This document shows positions 26,204 to 39,019 of a stretch of 64,000 nt of DNA, piece after piece. The position numbers and the translations under genes were made by a program. Position 1 is the stretch's first letter. Each line of letters begins with the position of its first letter. The stretch lies in the NCBI GenBank assembly GCA_013400155.1, contig VXBM01000284.1, positions 124,001 to 188,000 of the forward strand, in the 5' to 3' direction. This stretch comes from Helopsaltes ochotensis (taxonomy: Eukaryota > Chordata > Aves > Passeriformes > Locustellidae). The notes below the pieces were generated by a model, which was given only the letters and a program-made list of their open reading frames with translations, did no database searches and was not told where the DNA came from.

Positions 26204-28096
26204 CTAAACTGTTTAAGAGTTCAGTGAATTTAAATTTTAATATTGATTTGAAAACTTTCTCACTCTAAACTTTTGTCTTAGGTGGAGTAGGTAGGCAACA
26301 GTTTTTGTTTCTCAACACAAGCAGTGCAATGAATTCTTCATTTCAGGAAATACGAAGTAAAAAGCTGTGCTCTTAAAAGCAGCAAGACATTTTAGGCAAG
26401 TTTCATCACTAAAGGCTAAAGAAAGTGCAAGAACTTACTGTCTAATTGAGATGGATGTGAGACCACAGCTGCCCAAAGATGCATGAGTTGTGTACCTCTG
26501 TCCAGTTGATGCTGCTTCCATCTTGTTTCGAACATTTTCCATTGTAGGAAAGAATGGAAAAGTTGTGAAGGAAAATCTTGTCAATGACAGCAAGTTCCAA
26601 ATCTCAGGTGAATTTCATCTACTGCTGAATAGCTTTGAGCTCTGCACTCTTGAGAATAACTACTCAGCATAAAAGTGACTTTGAGAGTTCTTATATTGAA
26701 AGGTTTTAAAAGCTGGTTAGGATTTTTTTACATTTTTAAAGGAAAAACTGAGATCTGCACAACTTGTTTATGCAAAAAGTACTTGAAAGAAATCTACTGT
26801 GTAATTTACTTAATGCTGTTATCACATCAAGACTGGGTAAAATATCTATCATTGGGAGAGTTTGTAAAGAGTGTTTTTGAGGATATGATAATCTCAAAAA
26901 AGTCTAATCAGGTGATAGTATTATTTCAATTTAACATGGATTGTCAGAGGAACAGTTATGTACATTCACTGATATTGCTATGGCAGTTCTGAAACTATCT
27001 ATACAAAGTTTTTGAACAAAATGTAAACATAATGGTAATGCTGAAATTATATTAAATTCAAATAAAACTATGCCATTAGTGAAGGAAGGTTTGTGTTATG
27101 TTAGGAGGGGGTTGATTTTTAACATTTTTCAAAGGATTTTCTTTTATTTTGGAGAGGTAAGGGAAAGAGAATTAAAGTTTTTAGTTATTTTAGTCAAAAA
27201 TCCTTGCCAAAAAGAAGGCCATTTTATGAACTAGAATGGCCTTTCTAAAGTAGAAAATAAAATATGATAAGGAATTGTGTAGATAAGCACGCATAGGCTC
27301 TGTGTGAGAAATCCATATAACTCAATTATATGAATATACTGTATAACTGTATAACACGTCTACCCATCATCTCATTTTATCCTTACCATTATGCAAACAG
27401 AATATGTGTTGAAATTCCCATAGAGGTGTGTTACAAAATCCTGCTAAAATATGCTAAATGTAATCCAACTTTTCTGTGGTACTCTGTTCTTCTGGAGATA
27501 TTTAGGAGCTTCATTTTATAAAAATTGAAACTCTGTGAAAATGAGAACCTGGGGAGCAAAGAACCAGAATTACTTGTATGTCCTTTTGGACGTTAGGGTA
27601 ATTTATCTGCAGGAAGCCTTTGGGATTCCCTGGCCAGTGATGTAATCCAATAGTCTTTCATACTTACATTTGTCTTGCTTTGATTTATATCTGTCTAGTC
27701 CTTGCTTTTTATGGTCTTTATGTTATTCTTTACAGCTGAAATAAATGCCTTTTTGCTATTCAGAGTTAAATGCTGACCTTTTTGATGGCTATTTCTGGAA
27801 CTTTTGCATTCACAGTTCCACTACTGGTGTTCAATAGTGATGTTTTATATTCTCACAGCCGATCTGATTCAAAGCCCAGAGAACCTATTTGTGGATTATT
27901 TTTATAATTCAGCAGGCTTTGGATCAGAGCTCATGACTGCGGCCTTTATGAAATATATTATTCTTCTAGATAGGCTTGTGCTGACCCAAGTTATTTTCCT
28001 AGGTGGTAGCAACATATTAATGCATGTGTTTGATAACAGGAAAAAGTGCCCCCATGCTATACCAGAACAGGCTGCCTGTAAACATTTAATGGTCCA
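26204..28096. other. Unassigned AT-rich sequence
   Basis: No feature recognised. ORFs (26490-26992) are short and without similarity. Confidence 0.55.
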
Positions 28097-28165
28097 AGAG
28101 GGAGGGAGAAGAGAGGGAAGAAAGCAGGGGAAAGAAAGAAGAAAGAAAGAGGACAGAAGGGATGT
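28097..28165 (+). repeat. Purine-rich tract (GGGA/GAAA)n
   Basis: About 70 bases almost entirely A and G with GAAA and GGGA units. Confidence 0.85.
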
Positions 28166-29221
28166 CATGCCACAATAGAAGAGAAAAGGAGACTATACTG
28201 ATTTTCTCAGTGAAAGCCAATATTGTTAGATCTGCTGAGCTGAGAAGGAGATTATATACTCTGTTCTAAAATTCATCATTACTTTTTGTTTCTTTACAAA
28301 GTGCCTGGTACTGTTGCACAAGATGATTTCTAAAATAGAGTCGAGTCTACTTTGTAGTAATGAGCAGACAAAAGTGGAGACTAACATAGTGCCATAATGC
28401 GAATCATTAGACTTAGATGGTGATCTGTACTCCAGCAAAAATGAGATTTCTTGCTGCTGAAGATGAGTTTCGTTGTCCTCATCTCCTGGGACTGCACGAA
28501 CTATCACTTACCAGACAGGTGCTAAATGCTGTGCTTGAAGTGGATTATGGCTTCCTCTTTCTTTGCTCCAGCTGAGAGTCTTTTAAAGTGCATTTTTAGG
28601 CCTGCTTAAATTGGAACAACCTTGGTGTCTACACAATTTCTTTTCATATACAGCCATTCCATTTCTCATAAAATGGTGCTTCCATGATGTGGGAAAGAGG
28701 GAGATACCATCATAAACTTAATTTATGCCCATGTTCCCCAACGGAAAGACAATAAACTTGTTCTATGTACAGTAGTCATATGTTTGGGACTAAGCTCTCC
28801 TTCTAGGAAGTACAGATGAAGTGCTCATGGGGCCCCACCATGTTTGAGAAATGTTGCTTTTATGTTGCAAATCAGGGGCAGCTTGAGGGGACAGCCTGTA
28901 ATTGTCCCATTTTATTCTTCCTTCCCTGCTAGCAGCATGTGAAACAGCTGAAAAACAGGTGGGGAGTGCTCTTCTTGTGGAAGACCAAACACTCTCATGT
29001 AAGAGACCAAATGTTGCTGTGACACATTGACAGCTAATTAAAATGTGTGTATGTTATATTAAAATAAACCATAGGCCATGTTTCTTTTTGCTTATTTCTA
29101 GTTTAAAAGTGAGTCAGTTCCATGTTTTCCAGTTCTGTTTTCAGCTCTAGTTATTTGTGATCTTGAAATGATGCCTGTCCCTCAACAGTGTTGAAAAAAT
29201 TTTAAAAGAATTTTAAAAAAA

Positions 29222-29254
29222 TTTAAAGCATGAAATTCAGTTTCATGCTTTAAA
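29222..29254. repeat. Perfect inverted repeat, 14-bp arms, 5-base loop
   Basis: Arms TTTAAAGCATGAAA and TTTCATGCTTTAAA around ttcag. Confidence 0.93.
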
Positions 29255-29318
29255 GTATTACTGAAGGTAAAGGAAATAACTGCTGCAATCTGAATTCCTT
29301 GGAACAACGTTAGAAGTT

Positions 29319-29341
29319 ATGAAGCCCAATTAGGGCTTCAT
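29319..29341. repeat. Perfect inverted repeat, 9-bp arms, 5-base loop
   Basis: Arms ATGAAGCCC and GGGCTTCAT around aatta, only 64 bases after the previous hairpin. Confidence 0.93.
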
Positions 29342-30377
29342 GTATTGTCAAGAACTAAATAAATCAGGAAGAAGAATGTGTTTCTTTTTACTGGACATTT
29401 TATCATTTGGCACTCTACCAAACTTCCTTGCTTAATATTTAGTTAAATAATGCTGCTTAGATCATAACACTACAGTAATTATAAAAAAATTACGTGGCAA
29501 GTTTTCACTATATGTAACTACATGACTCTGTAGCTGCAGTTGTATGCAGATTCAGCACCAATGAGATGAGAATGGAAAAGAGATACCTTAAAAGGTTGAC
29601 TGAATTTTTCCCATAATCCTTCTCCTAATCTGAACAACTGACCCACTGAGTGTCCTGCAGATGGAGCATCTGTAATAATTTGTATTTCTCTAGCACAGAA
29701 GTATTTGATTGTATATTTTCTAACTAGCCTGCAATGGCCAGATCTTTTAGGCAATGAAAGAACAGCAAACAGTTGCTATTATGAAAGAAAGCTGTCCACT
29801 GGCATTCATCCTCCTTTGCATTTTGCTCAGTAATTCACTCAGTTTGACTATGAATCATCAGGCTGAGTCCCAGGAAGAAAAGATACCAGATAGCCACTGT
29901 ATTAATAGGACTGATCAGTTTTCCACTGTATCTCAACAACTGTAGTTTATTCTGTCTGGGGATGAAGTAAAAAAAAAAAAAGCATTTTTTCTTGGTTGGG
30001 CTTTGACTATTTTATTGAGCAATGTCTCTGTGACTGTAGATATGAAGAAAGCATATAGTTTATGTTCAAAAAATAAGCAAACAAAAATGGAAGAAAAAGA
30101 CATAGTCTGAAGATAGAAAAATGTTTCATCAGTATTTTCCTGACACATCTTCTATGACAGATTTTAATAGGAGGTAAGTAGTCTAGGATATTTTAAATGA
30201 GGAGCAGGAAAGATTAACATGATAGAGTTCAGCTGAATACAGGTTAGTGCTGTGCCGTCTTTCAGGGTATTCTCACAGATAATCCATATTTATGTGCATG
30301 TAGACACAATGCACAAGATACAGTCTAGGTAAGCTGATATTTAGATACAAAAATGATGAATAAAGTGCTAAATGGAA

Positions 30378-30432
30378 TATTAGATTAGATTAGATTAGAT
30401 TGGATTAGATTAGATTAGATTAGATTAGATTA
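30378..30432 (+). repeat. (TTAGA)n pentanucleotide microsatellite
   Basis: About eleven units of TTAGA with one TTGGA variant. Confidence 0.95.
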
Positions 30433-31679
30433 CTTGTCTTGCATGAATTCGTCTAGTTGCAAAGCAACTAGAATTTTCTGTTGATTCTGCTTGCTTTATT
30501 TGAGATATTATACCCCACAGTAAGAAAATGTGTTGAATTAATTGCTTTGTCACTGTATGAGTGACAGAAAAAGTCCATGGGATAAATATTATTTGACTTC
30601 TGCTCATTTAAGTTACTCTATTAGTGTTGAAGTTGGAGGGTTTAAGTGCTATTAAATTTTTCTGGATTTACTCTTTGGGCTGACTCTCTTTAACCAAACC
30701 AGTACAAGTTTATTTTTGAAAACTTGACCAAGATGTTGGCAAGAAATCCTGTGTTGGAAAGCCTCCAAGCAACTGCATCACTGAGACAGGCATAATAAAT
30801 GGCTAGGCCCAAACCTGGAAGCCAAAACTCCTCTGTAGTTACAAGTCTGTCTGGACAAGTAATTTCATCCATTAAATTCAGGGATTTTCCAATCTTAACA
30901 ATTTTTATAAATTTACAAGACTGATTGTGATCAGGCTGTGGGAGTAGTTGGGGGCTTTTGGAGGGGAAAAACACAAAACCCGAAAACCCTTCTAAGTGAA
31001 GATCAAGATAACACCAAAGCATTGCCTTCTACTCAGTAATACGTGAAACTTAAGTCATCCATTTTTTGATGACCATAATGTTTCCTTATTATGCACACTG
31101 TTATGTTATAGCATTTAGAATACGAGCTGTGGTAAGATTCCCAAGACCCCTATTGGCATAATCTCTCTCTTTGGGCCAGCAGTGAACTCATCCAGATTGA
31201 GAAGGAAAATCATTCTTCTGTCTTGGAGGATTAGAGAGTGCATCGTGCAACCTTTGGTACAATAACTCTATATTTTAAAGTTCAGAGCAATATTAATTTG
31301 GCATCTAAATTTAAACTTTGTTCAAGTGTAAGTACACATATCTTTTTGTGGCCTAATTTCTGGTTTTTAGTGTCTTAGATAAAACATATTTGCTAAAAAA
31401 ATATAATTGAAATCACTTAACACTTCAAAGTGATAAGTCAATAACATTTTTCGATAAGGCAAATCCATTATTAACAGTCCACACAGAAGGGTTATCTTTA
31501 ATCTCCTATGGATGTCCAATCTATATTTATAGAAGTAATTTTAACATCATACAAGCAAATGCTGATGAAATATAGAGAGAAAGAAATTAAGTAGAGGTGA
31601 AGAATCCATCTTTTTTCTGCTGTCTTTTATCTATAAAATAAATCCTAAGATTCACATCCATTTCATGAAATGTCTTCCC
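30433..31679. other. Unassigned AT-rich sequence
   Basis: Nothing recognised. Confidence 0.55.
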
Positions 31680-31830
31680 TGAGCCTCCTTTTCTCCCTGC
31701 TAAACAACCCCAGCTCCCTCAGCTGCTCCTTATAAGATTTGGACTCCAGACCCTTCAATGGCTCTGTTGCCATTCTCCAGATACACTCCAGCACCTCAAT
31801 TTCTTTCTTTCTGTGAGAGCTAAAGTGGAA
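31680..31830 (-). mobile_element. CR1 LINE internal fragment, - strand
   Basis: 'gagcctccttttctccctgc', 'taaacaaccccagctccctc', 'agctgctccttataagattt' and 'actccagcacctcaatttct' are reversed CR1 3' half. Neither end of the element is present. Confidence 0.8.
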
Positions 31831-34800
31831 GCCAAAAGGAGAACTGGATGCTCATTGTAGGAGTGTAATCATAGGGACTAAGGTTGAGTTGCAGAGTTAG
31901 ATATGAACATTTCCTAGAAAAAAAAAGCTAGGAAAATTTTCTTCAGACATTTTGCCCTGGAAAAGTGTGGCAAAGGTCATGGTATGGGCAGGCCTCTATT
32001 TAATCTACGTTGTTCAGTTTTATTTCCATTCTTTGTGAATTGCCAGTTACTTTTACAGATCTGACACCTTTGAAAAACATTCTTCCTCTGTGCACTCTGG
32101 AAGATAAATTGTGCATATTTTTGTGATCCTCAGATTTCCAAAGCAGTTTGGGAGAATTCATTTTCAAAGCTCAGTTTCAACAATATTTTTCAAAATGGCT
32201 GGCACAGCTTTGATTTATGATTTCCATCATAACACCTATAGTAAAACAATCTGCTCTTGTTTAAAAACATTCAGTTCTTCCACTTTTACTTTGGCTTTCA
32301 GCAAGTTATGTAAACAGCAGCAGTTCCACCACCTGCTGCCTACACCAGATATAATCACATTAACATTTTAGTTCAGATAAGGAGTGGACTTTGGAAGTAA
32401 ATCCCTTTGGAAGTCTGCACCCCTTACTAAGCTTTGGTTTGCAAGATAGAGTTGTCTCAGAGTGTGTGGCATGGGTTCATCTTAACTGGTACCGAACAGG
32501 AATTGTGTTGCAGGAGAGTACCTTATATCCTTCAGCAGCCAATGGGCATTCAGCCCTTGGCACCACACAGAGCTAGACTGAAGTAAAAACCTTCTGAAAA
32601 ACATCTGGTATGGACACCTAGTCCTCAACCCCAACTGTTTCCCTCTATAAAGCTACTTGTATTGTTCAGCACTATTTGCTAATATCCACAACCAATATCT
32701 GCTCCAGCATCTGTGAAATTCATACATAAACATGTATTTTGCTGCTCAAATGTAATTTGGGTCATCATGACTAGACTCCAGTTCTCCGTTCCTTCTCAGA
32801 CTCCATTCCTTAGGGGATTCCCCTTGTTCCTGCCCCAGATCAGACCGTGCCATTGATTTCCTGTACATTTTATTCCAGAGTTTTTAATCAGTACTACAGC
32901 TACACACTGTCTTCTGGGGAGAGCAAAGATTGCAAGTTTTATCATGAGATGCATGTTAGGACTTTATTACACACTGAGCCACAAGTAATGACTGTCAAGT
33001 TGAAGAACTTAAGTTCTACATACAAAACCACAAAATACAAAGCCATGGAAGTTGAAAGGAGATTGTCGTTTCTCTTGTTTTAATTTACTTGTTTTTGTTG
33101 AACAATCATAGACAGTAGAGAATTTAAAGACAAGATGAAATATGCCATAATGTCTTTCATCAAAAGAAGCATGGAAGAAATTTCCCAAAAGCACCATAGA
33201 GGGAAAAAGAAAGGAGCAGTGTTTTAGTCAGTTCAAATGTCACTGATGGGAAGAACAGAATTACAGAAATGCATGTTGGAAAATAAAAGATGGTGTTCTC
33301 AAGGAGAGACTGCAGGTGAGCTACAGGATTGGGTATGTCAGTGGAAAGAGAATGGAGATTGCTGCTGCCTTGGGGCAGCTACAGGAGTCTGGGGAGGTGC
33401 TTGGCTTTGGCAAAGGGAGCAAAAGAAATAGAGCATGGAGTAGGGAGTGCAGCTTAACTCCAAGGGATGGCCGTGGGCAGCCTTCTCAACCCAAATTGAC
33501 AGAAACATGCCAGAGAGAGCTTTAAAGAGTTTCCTGAAGCTTGGAAAATCACTGAGCTGTCTGAAATCAGACCTGGAAACAGGAACCTGTTTGCAATGAT
33601 GCAAAGAGCAAGCTGAGAGTTGTTATTTCCTGTCTGACTCTGTTTGGAGGTTTTTCTGTCTGAATGTTAACTATTCTATTTTATATTTTAAAAAGAAACT
33701 CATTCTTGATGTTAAAAGCCTTCAATATTTGCTAGAAAGTTCACTGTAGAAGACCTGAGCAGATTAATATCCAAGTATTGATTGACTTGAGCTGAGAATT
33801 TCTTAAGGGACATTTTTGAAAGAGATTAAATATTAGCCACTCTTTTTCTGTGAAAGTGCATTACAAATCAGGATATTTTCCAGCTGATAAATTATAACTG
33901 ACAACTAACGTTCAGGAAAATTCTGACTTGAGGAGGAGCTGAAATTTAGCTTACCCAGTGTGCCATTTCCAATGGGACCAGTGCTTACTTGGTACAGGTT
34001 TCAAGTCCCCACCTGTAGGATGCTGACATTCATAATCCTGTGGCTTGAACTCCCTTCAGATTGTTTGCCTTTTGTGCCTGCCAGTTTCTTCTGTTGCTTT
34101 TTGCAGGCAGCAAATGTGTTTGTATATCATCTGCAGTAATTCTGATGCAGCAAGGTGATACTGGTAACTCACTTGACTTGTACTTCTTCAATAATTTAGT
34201 TCAGGTTTGTTTCTAGCTGGCTATCCAGGTGAGTGTCTTGTATTACTGCCTATTGTCATGGTTACAGGACTGGCTCCATATCTTCTTCCCTCTATGAGTT
34301 TTTTGAGTGCAATATGAGAGCTGTCCTTGCCTGGAGTACAAGATGGCAAATCTTCACTGACAGACTTGGATGTGGCATACTGGCCTGTGAATTAGCATTA
34401 ATTTATTTCAACATATCTAGTAGAATTCAAATATATGCACTGCATACACTAATATTCGTTCTTAACTACTAGAGTGGAAAGTTAACTGAAGTAATTCCAT
34501 TTTCTTACATCTGTGCCATTAACTCTTAGTTTTAATTAGCATTTTGAAGTGTTGCCAGAATTGCCTGTCAAATGCATCTATGCATTTTCAAATGCATGAT
34601 TATACACAAAATACTGTTCCATTTATATTAGTATGTTATATAAACAAAATATTGTCAGAGCTGCTGCAAATATTGATTTGTGGAGTACTTGTGCATTTCT
34701 TGAAAAGAATCAAGTCTTTGGTGAGGGACATGCTGTCTATGTCCCTCTCTTGTGTCTGGACTGGCCCCAGTGAAACGCCAGGCAGCCCCTGTGCCCTGGA

Positions 34801-35447
34801 GAAGGTCCTTGCTGCAGCACAGGAGCTCCTCTCTGCCGGGCAGCTGCAGAGGGAGCAGATGGCTGGAGTGGGAGTGCACAGCCCTCCACAGGCACAGCTG
34901 GGCCATACAGCCAGGCTCTCAGATAGAGCAGCACTCATCTTTTTTTGCTTTTCCAGGCTAAAATCAGTTTACCTTTTTCCCCCTCTGTGTAAGAAATTGC
35001 TATCTTACTGCTTCTTTATATTTAAAAACCTAACTGAATAGATGACTTCATTGGGCAAAAAGGAATGTTAACATCGGTGTGATTAAAAGTTATTTGGATA
35101 AGATAATTTTCCAGCAATTCCCATGGTTTTTGCGTGCTGATTCCACTCATCTGAAAGTGGTTTTTTTGTTTGTTTTATGTAAATTGTTCATGAGGGTTTT
35201 ATTGTTATTTCATGCTTTCCTTAGAGATTCATAAGAATGTATGTATTGATGTCTAGAATGCTCAGAATGTGACTTCACCGCTGAAGGTAGGAATCAGTGG
35301 TAGGTGTGCTAAATATTGCTACAGACATAGTCTAAAAAAAAGGGCAGATACTCTGATCTCAGATTGCAAGCTGTGTTCTAACATTACCACAATAAAAAAT
35401 GTATGGATGCCAGTAAATGTATTTACCCCACATGTTTTGATTTCTAG
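31831..35447. other. PTPRZ1: 3' part of the upstream intron, unassigned
   Basis: Mostly AT-rich. A GC-rich patch at about 34735-34935 has ORFs in several frames but no known family. Splice-like signals surround 12 bases at 34217-34228. The intron ends in ttttgatttctag before exon 3. Confidence 0.6.
34217..34228 (+). other. PTPRZ1: Candidate 12-nt microexon between exons 2 and 3
   Basis: gtttgtttctag, then CTGGCTATCCAG, then gtgagt. Inserted in a phase-1 intron it would add Ala-Gly-Tyr-Pro without a stop or frame change before GTLNQKN. No known PTPRZ1 microexon is recalled here, and chance is a real alternative. Confidence 0.15.
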
Positions 35448-35627
35448 GAACTTTGAACCAAAAGAACTGGGGCAAGAAATATTCTGCCTGTAATGGTGCC
35501 AAACAATCACCTATTAATATAGATGAAGACCTTACCCAAGTTAATGTGAATCTGAAGAAACTTAAATTCCATGGATGGGAAAAGGAAACTTTGGAAGATA
35601 CTTTCATTCGCAACACTGGCAAAACAG
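35448..35627 (+). CDS. PTPRZ1: PTPRZ1 exon 3, start of carbonic-anhydrase-like domain
   Basis: 180 bp, phase 1 at both ends. The acceptor is tgatttctag and the donor is ACAG|gtaaaa. The first two bases (GA) complete a Gly codon begun in exon 2; the frame then reads TLNQKNWGKKYSACNGAKQS, followed by PINIDEDLTQVNVNLKKLKF. QSPINI is the characteristic N-terminal motif of alpha-carbonic anhydrases. The Cys in YSACNG is, in human PTPRZ1, one half of a CA-domain disulfide whose partner is in exon 7. The last base G starts a Val codon finished in exon 4. An ORF runs past the donor into the intron but loses similarity there, so the GT at 35628 is taken as the real boundary. Confidence 0.96.
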
Positions 35628-37451
35628 GTAAAAAAAGTCAGATATCATGTTTGGAGTTAAAAAGTCTGAAAAGTGATATAGGAAGAACAACCAGCCAAGG
35701 ACTTTCAATGGATCATTTTATTTTCACTTAGCTGGTGCATTCTGAATTTATCTATTGAATAAGTAAACAGAACAATAGTCATGACAGTAGCTAAAGGAAA
35801 CAGAAATCACACAAACAAAAATTTATGTACCTGGACAGATGCAGCCAAAGCAATCACATCGTGACTATCATCCCATCATGGGCACATTATTAAATCTAAA
35901 CAGTAAGTTGGCATTTGCTGTGAAATTATGATAATTATTACTGTATAGCTAGAGTCTGTAGTGGGTAGGCAAAAATGATTTTTAAAGTACGAATAAATTA
36001 CCTACTCATCTGAAAGCACTTCATGCATGAGTTGAAGTTACAAAACACTCAGGTCGGCATTCATCTCTCCTACACATAGATACATATAATATAGAAACTT
36101 TCATCTGAATTACTCACATAGACGCCTTCTAACAGCCAAAGAAGAGAAATAGGTGCTTTTGTGTTCTGATTTGTCTTGCCAGTCTTAGAAATACATTTTA
36201 GAAAGAAGTGATTTATACCTACAAGTACCTATTTTTCCCAGCCATGAAAAAAGCTTACTGTGTCATCTAAATTGTCAGACAAATCTTTTTACAACTACTT
36301 AAAAATCTAGGAAAGCAGTAACTAAAAGCTGCTTGTTAGAAGTACTGTTCCTGTTTTGGGCATAGGTGTGGAGGAAGGTATCTCTGAAAAACCGTCTTCG
36401 GCCTGTTACCAGTTCCAGTGAGACCCATAGATCAGCCTTTTTGGTTTAGTTTAGTTCAGTTTGGTTTAGTTCAGTTCAGTTCCATTTAGCATCATTGTTC
36501 CTAATTTCTGTTCTTTCTGTCATGTACTCCCTACATACCACTACACAAAGCACTTCTCTCCTGCCCTGCGAGCTGAGAAAAACATTGCTTTGTCTTTTCA
36601 AGATGCCCCTGAGAAAATGTTCTTTAAAGTCATTAAAAGTGAACTGAGCTCTTTGTCATCTACAGAAATCCAGGTAGATTATATGGGAACTGCTAAGCTT
36701 GTTTAAATGGTCTTCAAGGTTTTGAGGAAAGAAATGTAGTGAAAATGAACTCCATTAGTGTTTTATCAAGAGGTCAAGTTCAGTGTTGCTGGAGATGGAA
36801 AGCCAAAATGTGGGGCTTCAGTCTATCCCATCCTGCTCATTCTCTCCAGAAGACAAATGTTCTGTCCCAAATACAGTTTGTGTACAGGTATGTCCAGCTG
36901 AAGACCTGCCATTGCTTTTTCCCATGGGAGATAACTCCACAGCTAAGGAGACTTATGTCAGGACAGTCCTCCTAGGAACTGGCTAAAATAGTCTTTTGTC
37001 ATGTTGCCTCATGATTTGTATAGAATTGTGGTAAAAATGGGGGGCAGGTGTGTATTTTCCTTTTTGTTAGAAACATAGACCCTTTTAGGAAGGTGTGTAC
37101 TTCAGGAATTTATTTTCTTACACAGCCAGTTGGTGCCTAGACCAGCTTTCTGAGCATTTTAGTGTAATTCTGTGTTAGTTTCAGATAACAGAAAACCAAG
37201 TGTACTTCATTAAATTACTATTTTATGAACTGCAGCATGAAATGAAACATATTCTCCATGCTAATAGGGAATTACCACACTTGTTACTTACTTTAAGTAA
37301 CCAATTTCCTGTCAAAGTGCTTATGAAATACAGAGAAATAAGCATATCATATTTAACTTCTAGCACCTAATCCTGAAATATGGGAGTTATAGATGCCTTG
37401 GCTGGCTTTTATATTGACACTCTTTTTTTCCCTCTTTCTCAATTTTTCCAG
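35628..37451 (+). other. PTPRZ1: Intron 3 (1824 bp)
   Basis: Begins gtaaaa and ends with the pyrimidine-rich ctcaatttttccag. It contains a degenerate 5-bp GTTTA/GTTCA tract near 36440-36482. I recognise nothing else. ORFs at 36739-36986 are short and have no similarity I know. Confidence 0.9.
36438..36482 (+). repeat. Degenerate pentanucleotide repeat (GTTTA/GTTCA)n
   Basis: About eight imperfect 5-bp units, a mix of GTTTA, GTTCA and GTTTG, directly visible within intron 3. Confidence 0.8.
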
Positions 37452-37603
37452 TGGAAATTAACCTGACAAGTGATTATTATGTGAGTGGAGGTGGGTTAGA
37501 CACCATATTCAAAGCAAGCAAGATCACTTTTCACTGGGGAAAATGCAATGCGTCATCAGATGGATCAGAACATAGTCTAGAAGGACAAAAATTTCCTCTT
37601 GAG
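37452..37603 (+). CDS. PTPRZ1: PTPRZ1 exon 4, CA-like domain with the altered zinc-site strand
   Basis: 152 bp. Two bases (TG) complete the split Val, then 50 codons end in phase 0 at LE|gtaaag. It codes VEINLTSDYYVSGGGLDTIF and then KASKITFHWGKCNASSDGSE. In active carbonic anhydrases this strand reads FHFHW and supplies two zinc-binding His. Here it reads ITFHW, so the first ligand is Thr. INLT and CNAS are N-glycosylation sequons. The Cys in GKCN pairs in the human structure with the Cys in AVFC of exon 8. Confidence 0.96.
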
Positions 37604-39019
37604 GTAAAGTATAGAATTGATTTTGTTGATTTCAACAATTTGACATTCTGTGACATTATTTCTCTACAAAATTCCTTTGTTTGTCTCCTAAGTCTTTTTG
37701 CAAATATAATCATTTACTTAAATCCAAATTAAGAATAAATGATGCATTTTTGAAGGGTAGTGTAATCTGTTAGTGGCATGTTAAGAATGTCTAAACTGCA
37801 TTTTTTCCATCTTCTAAGATGATATTAGATGTCAGTTCTGCTAATCTGACAAAGCTCCCATTAAATGCTAAGCTCCTACAAATTTGGCCCATCGTATTCC
37901 ACATCATTTCTTTGTTTAAAGTGTAAATGGGCTTCTCAAAGTCAGGGTTTTGCTGAGAGCCCACGGGAGCTGCTGGGCCCTACAGGTGCAAAGCATGTCC
38001 CATGTTGCTGGGCTGGACAGAGCTGGCAGTGGTGTGCCCAGAGCCATGTGAGCAGGTCCTGGGTGCAGCCACATTGATGGGCAGCCAGGCCAGTGTCCCC
38101 CTGGCAGAATGGGTTGGAGCGGCATGGAGTGGGGTGGAGGAGAGGAGCGGCTCTTCCTGGGATGCACAAATGCCAAACTCTCTTCCCTCAACATGGCATT
38201 GTGTCATTTGTGTTAAAAAGAGGCAGTTGTGGCAGGCAACTGTGCTGTTCCTCATTCCAAGAATTTTGAACTTCTGTGTGAAAGCAAAGCTGTAGTGCCA
38301 GGGCTGGCCTATACATGTGGAAGAGTGGTAAGCCAGGAGCAGTGCCTGGACAGTATCATTTCTTTTACCCCACTAGCCATTAAAAAATTCCCGATCACAC
38401 TCCATCCGTCCTGAGAAGGCATCACGGAGAATACTCTCTTCCATAATTGTCTCATAGAAAGCTGGAAGGAGCAGGTAACTCTCCCATACATGTTGGTCAC
38501 CCAGGACTGGAGGAGAGTTCCCAGCTGCAGCTGGAAAAAGAGAAAGGGGTGCAACAAAACCAATGCTCATGACAGCAGTCAGATGTGGGCTCAAAGTGCC
38601 TGTAATCTTATATTACTGATGCTTTTCTACACTCACTGCAAGGCAGATGCAGTAGGGATATCTTGACATATTATTCATGTTTTATCACTGATGCAAATAT
38701 TCATTTCACCAAGTACTCTAGGTCAGGTGTCCAGTTATCTCAGCTTACTGTATTATCCATGAATATCACTGTGCTCCTTGAAAGGGTAATTCCTGAATGT
38801 TTAATAGTTTTCCAGGAGAGGTTGTTTTTACGTAGCTAATTGTTGATGAATTCCATTCTGCATCCTCAGATAACATAAATGAGATAGCTAAAATATCCCT
38901 ACATTTGTTTAAAATTTTTTGTTTGGATGTTTTTTCCCCCAAAATGGGAATATAAATAATTGTATTATTTAACTTTTACATTTTTAATACATAACATTTG
39001 AATATATTTTTAATTGCAG
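37604..39019 (+). other. PTPRZ1: Intron 4 (1416 bp)
   Basis: Donor gtaaagt, acceptor taattgcag. A GC-richer block at about 37925-38200 stands out from the AT-rich surroundings and carries several overlapping chance ORFs on both strands. I could not assign it to a repeat family. Confidence 0.9.

Larger units (their letters stand above)
28166..30377. other. Unassigned AT-rich sequence with two perfect hairpins
   Basis: Two perfect inverted repeats lie at 29222-29254 and 29319-29341 (listed separately). Nothing else is recognised. Confidence 0.55.

Noticed and set aside
37397..37420. 'ggctggcttttatattgac', which resembles the IGWSYT end of exon 2
   Set aside because: It lies between exons 3 and 4, has no donor after it and the frame does not match.
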